64,000 nt of DNA from Geothermovivens sp964644845 (GCA_964644845.1 CAZXXS010000035.1:1-64000); one strand, 5' to 3'; positions 51,652 to 61,391 are shown, counted from the stretch's first letter. Made by a program: numbers and translations. Notes: generated from the sequence alone by a model not told the origin.

Positions 51652-52724
51652 CAACGAGGCTTCCCCAGCGCGTCATGAATCCGCTCCACAACGCGAGATG
51701 CCTCGTGCATTTTCAGCAACCACGCTCTGCCCCTGCTAGCCAACTCAGCGCGCAAATCGCGTCTGTCCACCAACTCCAGCAACGCCGGGACCAGGTTGTC
51801 CTCGTTGATTTCGACAAACGGATGGTCCGGGTAACGCTCGGCAAAGCCGGGCGCCAAACACGTGGCTGTGGGAATGCCCATCGCCAAAGCCTCAAGCGCG
51901 TTGATGCCGTAGCCCAAATCCCCGATTTGATCGACGAAGATGTCGCAAGTGGCTTTCCGCCGCAACGCTTCGCTGTGCGGAAGGTTTTCGATGAGCACAA
52001 TTTCCACAAGCGGCCGACGACGCTGCACCTCGCGGAAAGCGGCCAGGATTTGCCCTGTGCCTTTGGCTCTTCGTACCGACGGCGCATGCCCAATCCGGAT
52101 CCGACCGTCCCGAATAACCCGCCGCGGTGGCATCCTGTCTGGTTCAAACGGGAAAAACACGTGCACAATTCCAGGGTAAAGAGCCAGGTGGTCAAACTCG
52201 ACCGTCACGTGGGTGTCACAAAGGGAATCCACCGCGGGCACGATGCCGCGCGTGCGCAAATCGCTGCCCGTGTAGCAGCAAACGATTTTGGCTCCAGCGG
52301 CTTTAAGGCGTCGAACCACTCGGCCGTCGCGAAAAAAGTCGAGCCCACCGTCAAGTTGTACGATTTCGAAAGACTCGGCGTCGATTTCCGCCAGCACTCG
52401 CTCTACCCGGGGTGCCCACAGCATTTCCCGCAACCGAAACAAGGGACGCTCCAGCAAATTCGGTCGCCACACCGGCGGCAAGCGACGGTGACGACGCTGC
52501 CGGTGGACCACGGTTCGCCGCTCTCGCGGTGTAAGCAGCGCCTTGGTCACCCGTACCACTGGCGAACGGAAAAGCGGCAAATCCAGGCAAATGTCCTCTT
52601 CGTACCCCCGGGGGTCACGGCTCATGGTGATGAGCCGGCTTGTGTGCCCCATTTCGCGCTCGGCCCGAACAAACGTGATCGGCACACCCGCCACGTTCTG
52701 CGGAGCGATGTGCAAAATCTTCAA
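51651..52724 (-). CDS. Glycosyltransferase-like protein (GT-B)
   Basis: This 357-residue protein begins 'KILHIAPQNVAGVPITFVRA', as GT-B enzymes do, and has a C lobe with 'IRIGHAPSVRRAKGT' and 'YGINALEALAMGIPTATCLA', a glycosyltransferase donor-site motif. The first half has an unusually arginine-rich stretch (about 55-95). The family is likely GT4-related, but I do not recognise a named subgroup. The start codon is TTG at 52724, with GGGGAG nine bases upstream. It is the first gene of the GT pair. Confidence 0.78.
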   Translation of the reverse strand: MKILHIAPQNVAGVPITFVRAEREMGHTSRLITMSRDPRGYEEDICLDLPLFRSPVVRVTKALLTPRERRTVVHRQRRHRRLPPVWRPNLLERPLFRLREMLWAPRVERVLAEIDAESFEIVQLDGGLDFFRDGRVVRRLKAAGAKIVCCYTGSDLRTRGIVPAVDSLCDTHVTVEFDHLALYPGIVHVFFPFEPDRMPPRRVIRDGRIRIGHAPSVRRAKGTGQILAAFREVQRRRPLVEIVLIENLPHSEALRRKATCDIFVDQIGDLGYGINALEALAMGIPTATCLAPGFAERYPDHPFVEINEDNLVPALLELVDRRDLRAELASRGRAWLLKMHEASRVVERIHDALGKPR

Positions 52725-53075
52725 ATCACCACACTCCCCTGGTACACCTTCCTCAAATCCCCGTGAGTTGACCTCTTGAAAGCACCCACCCTGAGGCCCG
52801 CTGGGCCGCGCTGGCAGCGGTTCCGAGGATCAACTTTGCACGGGGCGATTTGCCTCGCGAGGTCAACATTCAGCTCCCCCTGCCAACTCGAACAGCCGAA
52901 TTACGGTTGAAGGTCACGGGTACAACACGGAGGGCTTTCAAAGCGACGTCGGTCGTACCGGTGCGGCAGCACGGCAAGTCTGAAAATTCGCCACTGTGGG
53001 CTGAGTGGCCTCCCTGCGAGCACCACAGCACGCGTTCCCCCACCACACGAAAGTTCGCAACCGTCCCTGGTCGCG
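52725..53075. other. Intergenic stretch with inverted 9-mer
   Basis: These 351 bases hold no gene. A perfect inverted repeat with arms GTTGACCTC (52763-52771) and GAGGTCAAC (52859-52867) is 87 bases apart and could be a chance pair or operator arms. Confidence 0.35.
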
Positions 53076-54080
53076 CTACGTGTAGATCTTCCGCCACGTG
53101 TCTCGGAAAACGCCCTGAGCTCCGAAACTTTCCTTGAAACGCGCCAGACCCCAGTTTGGGTCCATGTCCACGGTGAAAATCCCGAAGTCCAAGAAACGGA
53201 AACCCCGCCGGATGGCCGTACGAATGATCTCGTAGAACAGCATGTTCACACCGCGGTACTCCTGGTAGCGCTCGTCGTGGCTGATGTAAAAAGCCAGGGT
53301 AACACGCGCGTTGCAAGCGAACTGCACCACCCCGGCCACCATCGTGTCGCCCTTGTAGGCACCGTACAGCTGGATCCGGTCCGGGAACAGTTGTTTGAGG
53401 CGAAGAAGCTCGTCAAGGGTGTGCGTGGGGCGTACGTTGTGCCGTAGCTTCAGGTTGTTCTGAAGAATCTCGTAGAAGCGGCCGTACTCGTCGGACTCGC
53501 GCACCACAATTCCGTGCTTCATGGCTCGTCGCACTGCGCGCCGGGAGCTTTCCGAAAACACTCGCAGCGTTTCCTCTTCGGGAAAATCCAGAGGGATGAC
53601 GGAAGAAACCTCGCGTTTCCTGTAGTCGAACCCCGTCTGCAAAAGGGCGAAATCCAGGTAGTTGCTGGGCCGGGCGAGGTACACGGTCGGTGGGGGCGTA
53701 AGTTCCACAAGTTCAAAGCCCGTTTCTTTGGCGTAACGGTCCAGGGCCCACACAACCCGAAAGGAATCCCTGAGCGAAAGCGAGCTCTTGACCACAAACC
53801 CGCCGTACGAAGCCCCCGCGTGGCTCACCAGCGCCCGCCGGCCCTCGCGTTCGAGCTCAACGGCGGGAAAAAGAGCCACCAGCTTACCTTCCTTCAGGAA
53901 AACAAGCGAGTGGTCTTGAAAACGACCTTCGGGGTGGTAGCTCAGAAATCGCCGCAGATGGAAAATGGTGCCGTTGTTAGCGCGGGAAACAAAGTCTTCC
54001 CACCGCACCTCCCACTGCGGCGAGTAACGTTCCGCAACAACCGTTTTCGCTTCAAGTTTCGGAGGCTCAAGACCCTGCAC
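53076..54080 (-). CDS. FemAB/GNAT-like acyltransferase
   Basis: This 334-residue protein has the GNAT fold twice, in the style of FemAB and BioF2-like peptidoglycan or lipid-linked acyltransferases: 'SLVFLKEGKLVALFPAVELE' and 'ASYGGFVVKSS' in the first half, 'LYGAYKGDTMVAGVVQFAC' and 'GVNMLFYEIIRTAIRRGFRF' in the second. Relatives add an amino acid or acyl group to a cell-wall or exopolysaccharide precursor. It lies between the glycosyltransferases and argF. The start is GTG at 54080, with AAGGAG five bases upstream. Confidence 0.75.
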   Translation of the reverse strand: MQGLEPPKLEAKTVVAERYSPQWEVRWEDFVSRANNGTIFHLRRFLSYHPEGRFQDHSLVFLKEGKLVALFPAVELEREGRRALVSHAGASYGGFVVKSSLSLRDSFRVVWALDRYAKETGFELVELTPPPTVYLARPSNYLDFALLQTGFDYRKREVSSVIPLDFPEEETLRVFSESSRRAVRRAMKHGIVVRESDEYGRFYEILQNNLKLRHNVRPTHTLDELLRLKQLFPDRIQLYGAYKGDTMVAGVVQFACNARVTLAFYISHDERYQEYRGVNMLFYEIIRTAIRRGFRFLDFGIFTVDMDPNWGLARFKESFGAQGVFRDTWRKIYT

Positions 54081-54125
54081 AGCAGCTCCTTCTGTGCTGT
54101 AGCGCTGACGGCAACGGTGAAACGG

Positions 54126-55037
54126 TCAGCTCATCAGCTTCACCAGCAAGGCTTTCTGAACGTGAAGGCGGTTCTCCGCTTGATCGAATACGATCGAGTG
54201 CGGACCGTCCATCACCTCGTCGGTGATTTCGTCTCCCCGGTGCGCGGGCAGGCAGTGCATCACGACCACGTCGGGCTTGGCGAGGGCCACTAGCTCGCCG
54301 TTCACCTGGTACGGTCGGAATACGGCCTTGCGCTTCTCCGCCTCAGCTTCCTGGCCCATGCTCGCCCAAACGTCGGTGTAAATCACGTCGGCGTCCTTCA
54401 CGGCCTCCCGCGGATCCCGAACAATTTCGATTTCGCTGAGACCGGCTTTCTTCGCGCTGCTCAGGATCTCCGGATCCGGGTCGTACCCCTCTGGTATTCC
54501 CAAGCGGAGTTTCAGCGCAAAACGCGTGGCCATGTTGAGCCACGAGTTGGCCACGTTGTTACCATCGCCAACCCAGGCGATGGAGAGCCCCTCCATCCTG
54601 CCCTTGTGCTCACCGATCGTGAACAGGTCCGACAGTACCTGGCAGGGATGCAAGAGGTCGCTGAGTCCGTTCACCACGGGTACACTGGCGTAGGCGGCGA
54701 GCTGAAGCACGTCCTCGTGCGCGAACACGCGCGCCATCAGGCCGTCGACGTACCGACTCAGCACCCGTGCGATGTCCGCCGTGCTTTCGCGCTTGCCCAT
54801 CTGGATGTCCGTGGGCGCGAGGTACACAGCGTGCCCACCGAGCTGAACCATGCCCACTTCGAAGGAAACGCGCGTACGGGCCGAGGGCTTTTGGAAAATC
54901 ATTCCCAGGGTTTTGCCCGCAAGCAGGGGATGCGCCTCGCCCTTCTTCACCTTCTGTTTGAGTTCAGTGGCCAGCTGGTAGACCGCCTCGATTTCCTCAC
55001 GCGTCAGGTCTGTAATGGCCAGGAAATCTTTTTTCAC
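54126..55037 (-). CDS. argF: Ornithine carbamoyltransferase
   Basis: This 303-residue enzyme makes citrulline from ornithine and carbamoyl phosphate in arginine synthesis. The carbamoyl-phosphate loop is 'FQKPSARTRVSFEVG' (SARTR, the usual text being STRTR), with 'HPCQVLSDLFT' and the ornithine/catalytic motif 'HCLPAHRGDEI'. I chose GTG at 55037 because AGGGGA lies a few bases upstream and relatives start with the same 'KKDFLAITDL'. An alternative GTG at 55055 would overlap the hslU stop. No other arg gene is in the window. Confidence 0.93.
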   Translation of the reverse strand: MKKDFLAITDLTREEIEAVYQLATELKQKVKKGEAHPLLAGKTLGMIFQKPSARTRVSFEVGMVQLGGHAVYLAPTDIQMGKRESTADIARVLSRYVDGLMARVFAHEDVLQLAAYASVPVVNGLSDLLHPCQVLSDLFTIGEHKGRMEGLSIAWVGDGNNVANSWLNMATRFALKLRLGIPEGYDPDPEILSSAKKAGLSEIEIVRDPREAVKDADVIYTDVWASMGQEAEAEKRKAVFRPYQVNGELVALAKPDVVVMHCLPAHRGDEITDEVMDGPHSIVFDQAENRLHVQKALLVKLMS

Positions 55038-55051
55038 GGCTTCCCCTTTCC

Positions 55052-56479
55052 TCACAAGATGTAACGGCTCAAGTCCTCGTCCTCAATGACCTCACGGAAT
55101 TTCTGCTGCACGCTGCGCCGGTTGATTACCACGTTCTTTTTCCTCACGTCGGGCGCTTCGAAGAGCAGATCCTCAAGCAAGGTGGTCATGATCGTGTGCA
55201 GACGCCGGGCTCCGATGTCCTCGGCGGTTTCGTTCACCTGCTGCGCCGTCCTGGCAATCTCGCGGATCGCCGTGTCTGTGAAACGCACGGTAATTCCTTC
55301 GGTAGCCAAAAGGGCCTGGTACTGCTTGATCAGCGCGTTCTCGGGCTCGGTCAGGATACGAACAAAGTCGTTCTCCGTAAGGGACTGCAACTCAACCCGG
55401 ATCGGAAAGCGTCCCTGAAGCTCTGGAATAAGATCCGATGGACGCGCGTTGTGAAAAGCCCCAGCCGCGATGAAAAGGATGTGATCCGTGCGCACCATCC
55501 CGTATTTGGTCATCACGTTGCTGCCTTCGACAATCGGAAGCAGGTCCCGCTGCACACCTTCACGAGAAACGTCGGGGCCGGTGTCACCCGTGTTGCCGAC
55601 CAGCTTGTCGATCTCGTCCAGAAACACAATGCCCGACTGCTCCACCCGACGGATGGCGTCACGCACCACCTCGTCCATGTCGACGAGCTTCTCCGACTCC
55701 TCTTGCGTCAGGTAGCGCAAAGCCTCGTCCACGCGCATCCGGCGGACCTTGGTCGGTTTGGGAAAAATCGAGTCCATCAGGTCCTGAAAATTGAAGCCGA
55801 ATTCCTCCACCCCGGCCTGGGAAACAACCTGCATGGTGGGCATGGTTTGCACGGGCACTTCCAGCTCCACGTAGCGCTCGTTCAACTTGCCCTGCACGAG
55901 TTTTTCCCGCATGCGCTCGCGGTTGCGCTGCCAGCGCGCCCGTGCCTCTTCGTAGGCCTCCCGCGTTGGGTACCGTTTGCGACTCCGACGTGGGCGAGGC
56001 AAAAGAATTTCGACCAGTCGATTCACCGCCATTTCTTCGGCGACCGGCCGGACCTCCTCGAAACGCTCGTGCCGTACCATGTTGACGGCGATGTCGGTCA
56101 GATCGCGAATGATCGACTCCACGTCGCGACCGACGTACCCTACCTCGGTGTACTTGGAGGCTTCCACTTTGATGAAGGGGGCGCCGGCGAGTTTAGCAAG
56201 CCTACGAGCGATCTCTGTCTTCCCCACACCGGTCGGACCGATCAGAATGATGTTGTTCGGTAGAATTTCCTCGCGCAGGTCCTCGCCAACCTGTTGCCGG
56301 CGCCACCGGTTACGCATGGCGATGGCTACCGACCGCTTCGCTTTGTCCTGCCCAATGACGTAGCGATCGAGTTCACGAACGATCTCGCTGGGCGTCAGCT
56401 GGCGCAGACGCTGTTGTCTTTCCCGCTCCGAGTGCCGCCACGTTTCATCCGCAAGCTCGCGCGACCTGTCTCTGGCCAT
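55052..56479 (-). CDS. hslU: ATP-dependent protease ATPase subunit HslU
   Basis: This 475-residue AAA+ unfoldase forms a hexamer and feeds proteins into HslV. Features are Walker A 'GPTGVGKTE', the substrate pore 'GYVGRD', Walker B 'GIVFLDEIDK' and sensor 1 'ILFIAAGAFH'. The I-domain insert (about 125-240) is rich in Arg and Glu. The C terminus 'DLSRYIL' ends in the conserved tail that docks into HslV. The ATG at 56479 lies 1 bp after the hslV stop. Confidence 0.96.
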   Translation of the reverse strand: MARDRSRELADETWRHSERERQQRLRQLTPSEIVRELDRYVIGQDKAKRSVAIAMRNRWRRQQVGEDLREEILPNNIILIGPTGVGKTEIARRLAKLAGAPFIKVEASKYTEVGYVGRDVESIIRDLTDIAVNMVRHERFEEVRPVAEEMAVNRLVEILLPRPRRSRKRYPTREAYEEARARWQRNRERMREKLVQGKLNERYVELEVPVQTMPTMQVVSQAGVEEFGFNFQDLMDSIFPKPTKVRRMRVDEALRYLTQEESEKLVDMDEVVRDAIRRVEQSGIVFLDEIDKLVGNTGDTGPDVSREGVQRDLLPIVEGSNVMTKYGMVRTDHILFIAAGAFHNARPSDLIPELQGRFPIRVELQSLTENDFVRILTEPENALIKQYQALLATEGITVRFTDTAIREIARTAQQVNETAEDIGARRLHTIMTTLLEDLLFEAPDVRKKNVVINRRSVQQKFREVIEDEDLSRYIL

Positions 56480-56480
56480 T

Positions 56481-57020
56481 TCAGAGTCTCTCAATCGTCA
56501 GGTTACCGTTCGTGTAAATGCACAGCTCAGAGGCGATTTTCAGCGCCTCGCGGACAACTTCTTCTGCGGCAAGCGTTGAATGTCGCACGAGCGCTCGCGC
56601 AGCGGCCAAAGCGTAGTCCGCGCCGCTGCCGATGGCCACCACCTCGTCGTCCGGTTCGATGACGTCGCCGTTGCCCGAAAGCAGGTAGGTGTGCTCCCGA
56701 TCCATCACGATGAGCTGCGCCTCCAGACGCCGCAGGTAGCGGTCCGTGCGCCAGTCCTTGGCGAGCTCGACAGCCGCCCGCCCCAGGTTCCCACGAAACT
56801 GTTCCAGCTTCTCTTCAAACCGCTCGAACAGCGTAAACGCGTCCGCCGCTGTGCCAGCGAAACCCGCTAGCACGCGGTCTTCGTACACCCGCCGTACCTT
56901 GCGGGCAGTCTGTTTCATGATCGTGTCGCCGTAGGTCACCTGGCCGTCTCCACCAAGCGCAACTCGACCGCTGTGGCGCACACCGAGAATGGTCGTACCG
57001 TGAAAATCCAATCCGCGCAT
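56481..57020 (-). CDS. hslV: ATP-dependent protease subunit HslV
   Basis: This 179-residue proteasome-type peptidase has its catalytic N-terminal Thr in 'HGTTILGVRH', so about eight residues are removed on maturation. 'SGRVALGGDGQVTYGDT', 'VLAGFAGTAADAFTLFERFE' and 'AIGSGADYALAAARAL' are conserved. The ATG at 57020 has GAGG five to six bases upstream. It is encoded just before hslU and translationally coupled; the pair degrades misfolded proteins. Confidence 0.96.
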   Translation of the reverse strand: MRGLDFHGTTILGVRHSGRVALGGDGQVTYGDTIMKQTARKVRRVYEDRVLAGFAGTAADAFTLFERFEEKLEQFRGNLGRAAVELAKDWRTDRYLRRLEAQLIVMDREHTYLLSGNGDVIEPDDEVVAIGSGADYALAAARALVRHSTLAAEEVVREALKIASELCIYTNGNLTIERL

Positions 57021-57145
57021 CGCTCCTCTCCCGGAACTGCCAAGCGGCTGAAGGTGGTCAGAGCTTGGCAACTCGCGGCTGCTCATCGGCCGACGGTGCA
57101 CCCGACCTTGAATCGCGCTGCCGCTCAACCGCCTTCGCCAAGGCT

Positions 57146-58612
57146 TCAGAACCCGCGCCGCAAACGCGCCACGGGAATGTTCATCTGCTCCCGGTACTTG
57201 GCCACTGTGCGCCGGGCCACGTTCAGCCCCTCGCGCTTCAGCAATTCGGCAATCTCCTGGTCACTCAGGGGTTTCTGCTTGTTCTCGTTCTCAATGATCC
57301 TGCGAATCTTCTCCTTGATCATCTTGTTCGACACATCTTCGCCCGTGTCGCTGCGCAGACCTTCGCTGAAGAAGTGCTTCAGTTCGAAGATGCCCCAGTC
57401 GGTCTGCACGTACTTGCCGTTTGTCACACGGCTCACCGTGGAGATGTCCATGCCGATGTCGTCGGCAATGTCCTTCAGAACCATCGGCTTCAAGTGGTCC
57501 GGCCCTTTCTCGAAGAAGTCGCGCTGCCTGTTGATGATCGCCTCCATCACACGCAGGATCGTCGCGCGTCGCTGGTGGATCGAGTTGATCAACCAGCGTG
57601 CCGATTCCAGACGCTTCCGGATGTAGTCCCGAGCCTCTTTGGAGGTTTTGCTCTTGTCCATCAACAACTGACGGTAGCGGTTGTTGATGCGCAGGTGGGG
57701 AATGTTCCAGTCGTTCAGCGTAATCTTGAACTCCCCGTCTTCCTCCTCCACGGTCAGATCGGGCACGATGTACTGGTTCTCGTAAGTGACGTAGCCTTCG
57801 CCCGGCTTTGGGTTGAGCTTGCGCACTTCCTCCAGGACTTCGGCGATGCGCTCGATGGGCACGTCCAGCTTCTTGGCAAGCTTCTCGAAGCGGCGGTTGA
57901 CGAAGTCGTCGAAATGGTCACGAATGACCTCGACCGCCAGTTCGTCGCGATCCTCGCGCTCTAACAGCTGCACCAGTAAACACTCCTGGAGGTTGCGCGC
58001 CCCAATTCCCGGCGGGTCGAAGCGCTGAATCACGCCGAGCACCTTCTCCACGATCTCAGGGTCGACATCCAAAGCCTCGGCGATGCTGTTCACGTCCATC
58101 GTGAGGTAGCCAGCCGAGTTGATGTTCCAAATGATGTACTCCCCGACCAGCATCTCTTTCTCGTCCAGATTGGTCATGTGGAGTTGGCTCAGCAGGTGGT
58201 CGGTGAGTGTCTCGCGGTGCACTTCCGGCCGCTCGTACTCCTCCGTGTTCTTCTCACGCGGGATGTACGGCTGGTAGTTGTCCACGTCGTTGAGGATCTC
58301 TTCCCAGTCGACTTCGTCCGGAGGCGGTTCCTCAGAGAGCTCGGGAACCTCTTCTTCCGCCGCTTCCTCCTTTTCGGCCTTTTCCTCCTCGAGCTGCGGG
58401 ATGGGTTCTTCCTCGACCTTGGCCTCCATCTCCGCGTTCTGGTCTTGCTCCAGCTCCAACTCCTCGTCAATCTCCAGCAGCGGGTTGGTCTCCAGCTCCA
58501 TCTTGATCTTCTGCTCCAGACTCAGTAGAGGAAGCTGAAGCAACGTGGAGAGCAACACCTGCTGAGGGGACTGCCTCTGCTGCAGTTGCAGTCGCTGGGA
58601 TAACCCTACCAT
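57146..58612 (-). CDS. rpoN: RNA polymerase sigma-54 factor
   Basis: This 488-residue factor directs transcription from -24/-12 promoters with enhancer-binding ATPases. It has the glutamine-rich region I ('LSQRLQLQQRQSPQQVLLST'), a very acidic region II (about 45-105), the core-binding domain (about 115-300) and the DNA-binding C terminus with the RpoN box 'ARRTVAKYREQMNIP'. The ATG at 58612 has AAGGTGG seven bases upstream. The order lptB-rpoN is the conserved one. No enhancer-binding protein is in the window. Confidence 0.96.
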   Translation of the reverse strand: MVGLSQRLQLQQRQSPQQVLLSTLLQLPLLSLEQKIKMELETNPLLEIDEELELEQDQNAEMEAKVEEEPIPQLEEEKAEKEEAAEEEVPELSEEPPPDEVDWEEILNDVDNYQPYIPREKNTEEYERPEVHRETLTDHLLSQLHMTNLDEKEMLVGEYIIWNINSAGYLTMDVNSIAEALDVDPEIVEKVLGVIQRFDPPGIGARNLQECLLVQLLEREDRDELAVEVIRDHFDDFVNRRFEKLAKKLDVPIERIAEVLEEVRKLNPKPGEGYVTYENQYIVPDLTVEEEDGEFKITLNDWNIPHLRINNRYRQLLMDKSKTSKEARDYIRKRLESARWLINSIHQRRATILRVMEAIINRQRDFFEKGPDHLKPMVLKDIADDIGMDISTVSRVTNGKYVQTDWGIFELKHFFSEGLRSDTGEDVSNKMIKEKIRRIIENENKQKPLSDQEIAELLKREGLNVARRTVAKYREQMNIPVARLRRGF

Positions 58613-58692
58613 GGGAACACCACCTTTTTAGTCACCTTGCCTTTAGCCTTCGACTCCGTCGTTCTCCTCCCGAAATGTCGCCCCAAAAACCC

Positions 58693-59481
58693 TCAGTCCA
58701 GCCGGAAACGGTCACCAAGGTAGAGGCGCCGCGCCTCAGGATCGTTTGCCAGAGCTTCCGCAGTACCGTGTTTCAGCACCGTACCTTCGTACATCAAGTA
58801 GGCACGATCCGTAATCGAGAGCGTCTCGCGCACGTTGTGATCGGTGATCAGAACACCGATGCCGCGTTCCTTCAACTTCCGCACGATGTTCTGAATGTCC
58901 TCCACCGCAATCGGGTCAACACCGGCGAAGGGTTCATCCAACAGCAGAAACTTGGGGTTCGTGACGAGAGCTCGACTAATCTCAACGCGACGTCGCTCCC
59001 CGCCGGAAAGATTGTACGCCTTGCTTTTCGCAAGGTGTGCTACATTGAGCTCTTCCAGAAGCTGTTTGGCACGTTCACGTCTCTGCGTACGATTCATCGG
59101 CAGGGTTTCGAGAATCGCCAGGACGTTCTGTTCAACCGTGAGGCCACGAAAAATGCTTGGCTCCTGCGACAGGTAGCCGACACCCAACCTGGCCCGGCGG
59201 TACATCGGTAGACGCGTCAGGTCGCGGTCGTCCAGGTAGATTCTCCCAGCGCTGGGCCGGATCAATCCCGTGATCATGTAGAACGTCGTTGTTTTGCCGG
59301 CGCCGTTGGGACCCAGCAAGCCAACGATCTCTCCCTGGCGCACCTCCAATGAGACCTGGTTCACCACCCGACGCTTGCCGTAGATTTTCACCAATCCTTC
59401 TGCACGCAAAACCGAGCGTCCGGTGTGCCCGAGTTCTGACTCGCCGGGGCGCACTTGCCTTGCATCGACCTCGACGCTCAC
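58693..59481 (-). CDS. lptB: LPS export ABC transporter ATP-binding protein
   Basis: This 262-residue ATPase powers LPS extraction by LptFG. Features are Walker A 'GPNGAGKTT', the LptB-typical 'YLSQEPSIFRGLTVEQN', signature 'LSGGERRRVEISRAL', Walker B 'FLLLDEPFAGVDPIA' and 'LITDHNVRETL'. An N-terminal extension of about 25 residues precedes the usual start ('LRAEGLVKIYGKR'). The GTG start at 59481 overlaps the preceding stop by four bases. Confidence 0.95.
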   Translation of the reverse strand: MSVEVDARQVRPGESELGHTGRSVLRAEGLVKIYGKRRVVNQVSLEVRQGEIVGLLGPNGAGKTTTFYMITGLIRPSAGRIYLDDRDLTRLPMYRRARLGVGYLSQEPSIFRGLTVEQNVLAILETLPMNRTQRRERAKQLLEELNVAHLAKSKAYNLSGGERRRVEISRALVTNPKFLLLDEPFAGVDPIAVEDIQNIVRKLKERGIGVLITDHNVRETLSITDRAYLMYEGTVLKHGTAEALANDPEARRLYLGDRFRLD

Positions 59482-60674
59482 GGTTTTCCCTCTGGCCTCA
59501 GGAACTCCCGCTCCTCCGGTTCAAAGTCGCCCACAGGAGCCATTGCCACCAAGCGTTCCGGGTAGTACTTGCCTTCCGCTCTCTCGGGATCCCCAACAAT
59601 TCGCACACGGGTGAGCTTGTTGCCCGAGACCCACATGCGAATCTCGTCGCCAAGGATCCAGTTCACACCCTTTGGCTTGCCTTCTTCGAAGAGGTAGTAG
59701 AGACTCGTCGCCCTGCCTCGCACCACAATCTGAGAGGCTTCTCCTCGCGAGAAGAAAATCACCAGACTGTCGCCTTTTACCCGGTTCTGGCGGAATCCTG
59801 GGCGGAGTGTGTCCGCCTCCGTGAGTACAAAGGCTTTACCGCGCACGCGTACCTCCCGAAGGGTGTCGCCAGCGAAGAACCACTCCATTTCGTGTCCGAA
59901 CATCCGTTCCCAGCGTCGCCACGTGTGCGGCTTACCGCGTAAATAGGCAACGCCCGTGGAGCGGTAGTACACGAGACTGTCGCAACGAGCGTGCGAGCCG
60001 CTTTCGTCCACAATCTCAACGTTGCCCAGGGCCTCAAAACGGCGCGCGTCCTCGTACCAGGCAACACGCTCCCCGCTGAGTCGAAAAACCTGGCGCCCGG
60101 TCGAGTCCTCCTGCACAATCACCGGCTTACCCTCGCCCACAGCCATCCCATTCGCACGGTCGTAGCGTACCCTGGCCGCCTGTAAGCGCACGTGTTTTTC
60201 GCGGTGTTCCAGTTCCACATGGCCCTCGGCCACGCCGTAGTCGATGTTCTCCTGGTAGTGCAGCCGGTCGCAACGCAATGTTCTGGCGCTGTCTTCCGCC
60301 ACCACGTGGCCTTCGGCCCATTCCTCGCGCAAACGATCGAAGTACTCAATCCGGTCGGCGCGCAGCACCTTCCCCGGTTGGCGAATAACGACGTTGCCTT
60401 CCAGGACGACGCGATTCTCGTCCACGTACTGGGTGGCCCGGTCGCACCGCAACTCCATCTCACCCTGACGAAAAACAACCTGGCCCACCAACCGGTAGAT
60501 GCGCCGTCCATCCACCGTCTCGCCCGTCATTTCGAGGGCATGCACGAGGCGAAGACGCTCCGCCGGCCTTTTCTGCTGTGCGCGCACGCCGCCGCTCAGC
60601 AGCAAACCGACCACAAGCGCCCCGGCACAGAAACTGCCGATTTTCCTCGCCGTGGAAACCTTCAACGCCGCCAC
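59478..60674 (-). CDS. lptA: LptA/OstA-type periplasmic LPS transport protein
   Basis: This 398-residue exported protein has a signal peptide (about 1-32, ending in GGVRA). The rest is a long OstA/LptA beta-jellyroll made of repeating strands: 'MELRCDRATQYVDENRVVLE', 'VLRADRIEYFDRLREEWAEG' and 'TLRCDRLHYQENIDYGVAEG'. LptA proteins carry LPS across the periplasm as part of the Lpt bridge. At 398 residues it is about twice the length of E. coli LptA, as in FCB relatives. It lies between lptC and lptB; the start is GTG at 60674, one base after the lptC stop, with no good RBS. Confidence 0.88.
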   Translation of the reverse strand: MAALKVSTARKIGSFCAGALVVGLLLSGGVRAQQKRPAERLRLVHALEMTGETVDGRRIYRLVGQVVFRQGEMELRCDRATQYVDENRVVLEGNVVIRQPGKVLRADRIEYFDRLREEWAEGHVVAEDSARTLRCDRLHYQENIDYGVAEGHVELEHREKHVRLQAARVRYDRANGMAVGEGKPVIVQEDSTGRQVFRLSGERVAWYEDARRFEALGNVEIVDESGSHARCDSLVYYRSTGVAYLRGKPHTWRRWERMFGHEMEWFFAGDTLREVRVRGKAFVLTEADTLRPGFRQNRVKGDSLVIFFSRGEASQIVVRGRATSLYYLFEEGKPKGVNWILGDEIRMWVSGNKLTRVRIVGDPERAEGKYYPERLVAMAPVGDFEPEEREFLRPEGKP

Positions 60675-60675
60675 C

Positions 60676-61383
60676 TCACTGTGTCACCGACGTGTCGCGA
60701 GCAGTCGCGTCACGCGGGATCGCTCGCTCTGCTACCGACTTTTTCGCACGACGCCGCGAGCTCTCCCAGGTGCTCCAGTCGACGCGACGCGAGCTCACGC
60801 CGTGGGGCTTCAAAATGCGCCACTGCCGCATGTAGGCATCCGACTCGAATCCCACACCGTAGAGCGTGTCACCTTTCGTGGTTGTGATCCGTACGGGCTG
60901 CTCGGAGCGAACCAGCTCGGAGTCTGGTAGCCAGACCAGATGGCTCGTTTCGAGCACAAGCCCACTGTCGGCAATCACAACCACGTGCCCGTACGCGTCA
61001 ACCCGGTTCGACGCTTCCTCCAACCTCCCGCTATCCGCCGTCACCAGGCTCGTGTGGTGACCCTCTGAATCGTAGAAATCCGCCTTGATGCCACCGCTAA
61101 AGTAGAACACTGAACCCTTGGGGTAGTGAATCATGTGCCCGTACCAGATCCGTGCCTGAGGCTGGCCTGCTCTTGTGATGTCCACCACGGAGTCCCAGCC
61201 TTCCTGGTCGGGCAGTGCTTCAAGCTGCTTCTGGTCCAGGGTGCCCGTTTGTGTCTTGGTGCAGGAGCTGTCCAACAGGAGCAGTCCGCTTACCGCCAAC
61301 AGAAGCACCGGGAACGACAGCAGGCGTACGGTCGGCAACCGCGACACCTTCTGCCGGAACATTTCCTCACACCAGCGACGCAT
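60676..61383 (-). CDS. lptC: LPS export protein LptC, lipoprotein form
   Basis: This 235-residue protein has a hydrophobic N-terminal segment (about 20-38) ending in 'LLLDSSC', a plausible lipobox, so it is likely a lipoprotein rather than a simple membrane-anchored LptC. The body has the LptC beta-jellyroll signature 'YFSGGIKADFYDSEGHHTSL' and 'VVVIADSGLVLETSHLVW'. LptC hands LPS from LptFGB to LptA. The start at 61383 follows the acyltransferase stop by 8 bp. The last 40 residues are basic and less conserved. Confidence 0.85.
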   Translation of the reverse strand: MRRWCEEMFRQKVSRLPTVRLLSFPVLLLAVSGLLLLDSSCTKTQTGTLDQKQLEALPDQEGWDSVVDITRAGQPQARIWYGHMIHYPKGSVFYFSGGIKADFYDSEGHHTSLVTADSGRLEEASNRVDAYGHVVVIADSGLVLETSHLVWLPDSELVRSEQPVRITTTKGDTLYGVGFESDAYMRQWRILKPHGVSSRRVDWSTWESSRRRAKKSVAERAIPRDATARDTSVTQ

Positions 61384-61391
61384 CCCTCGCC

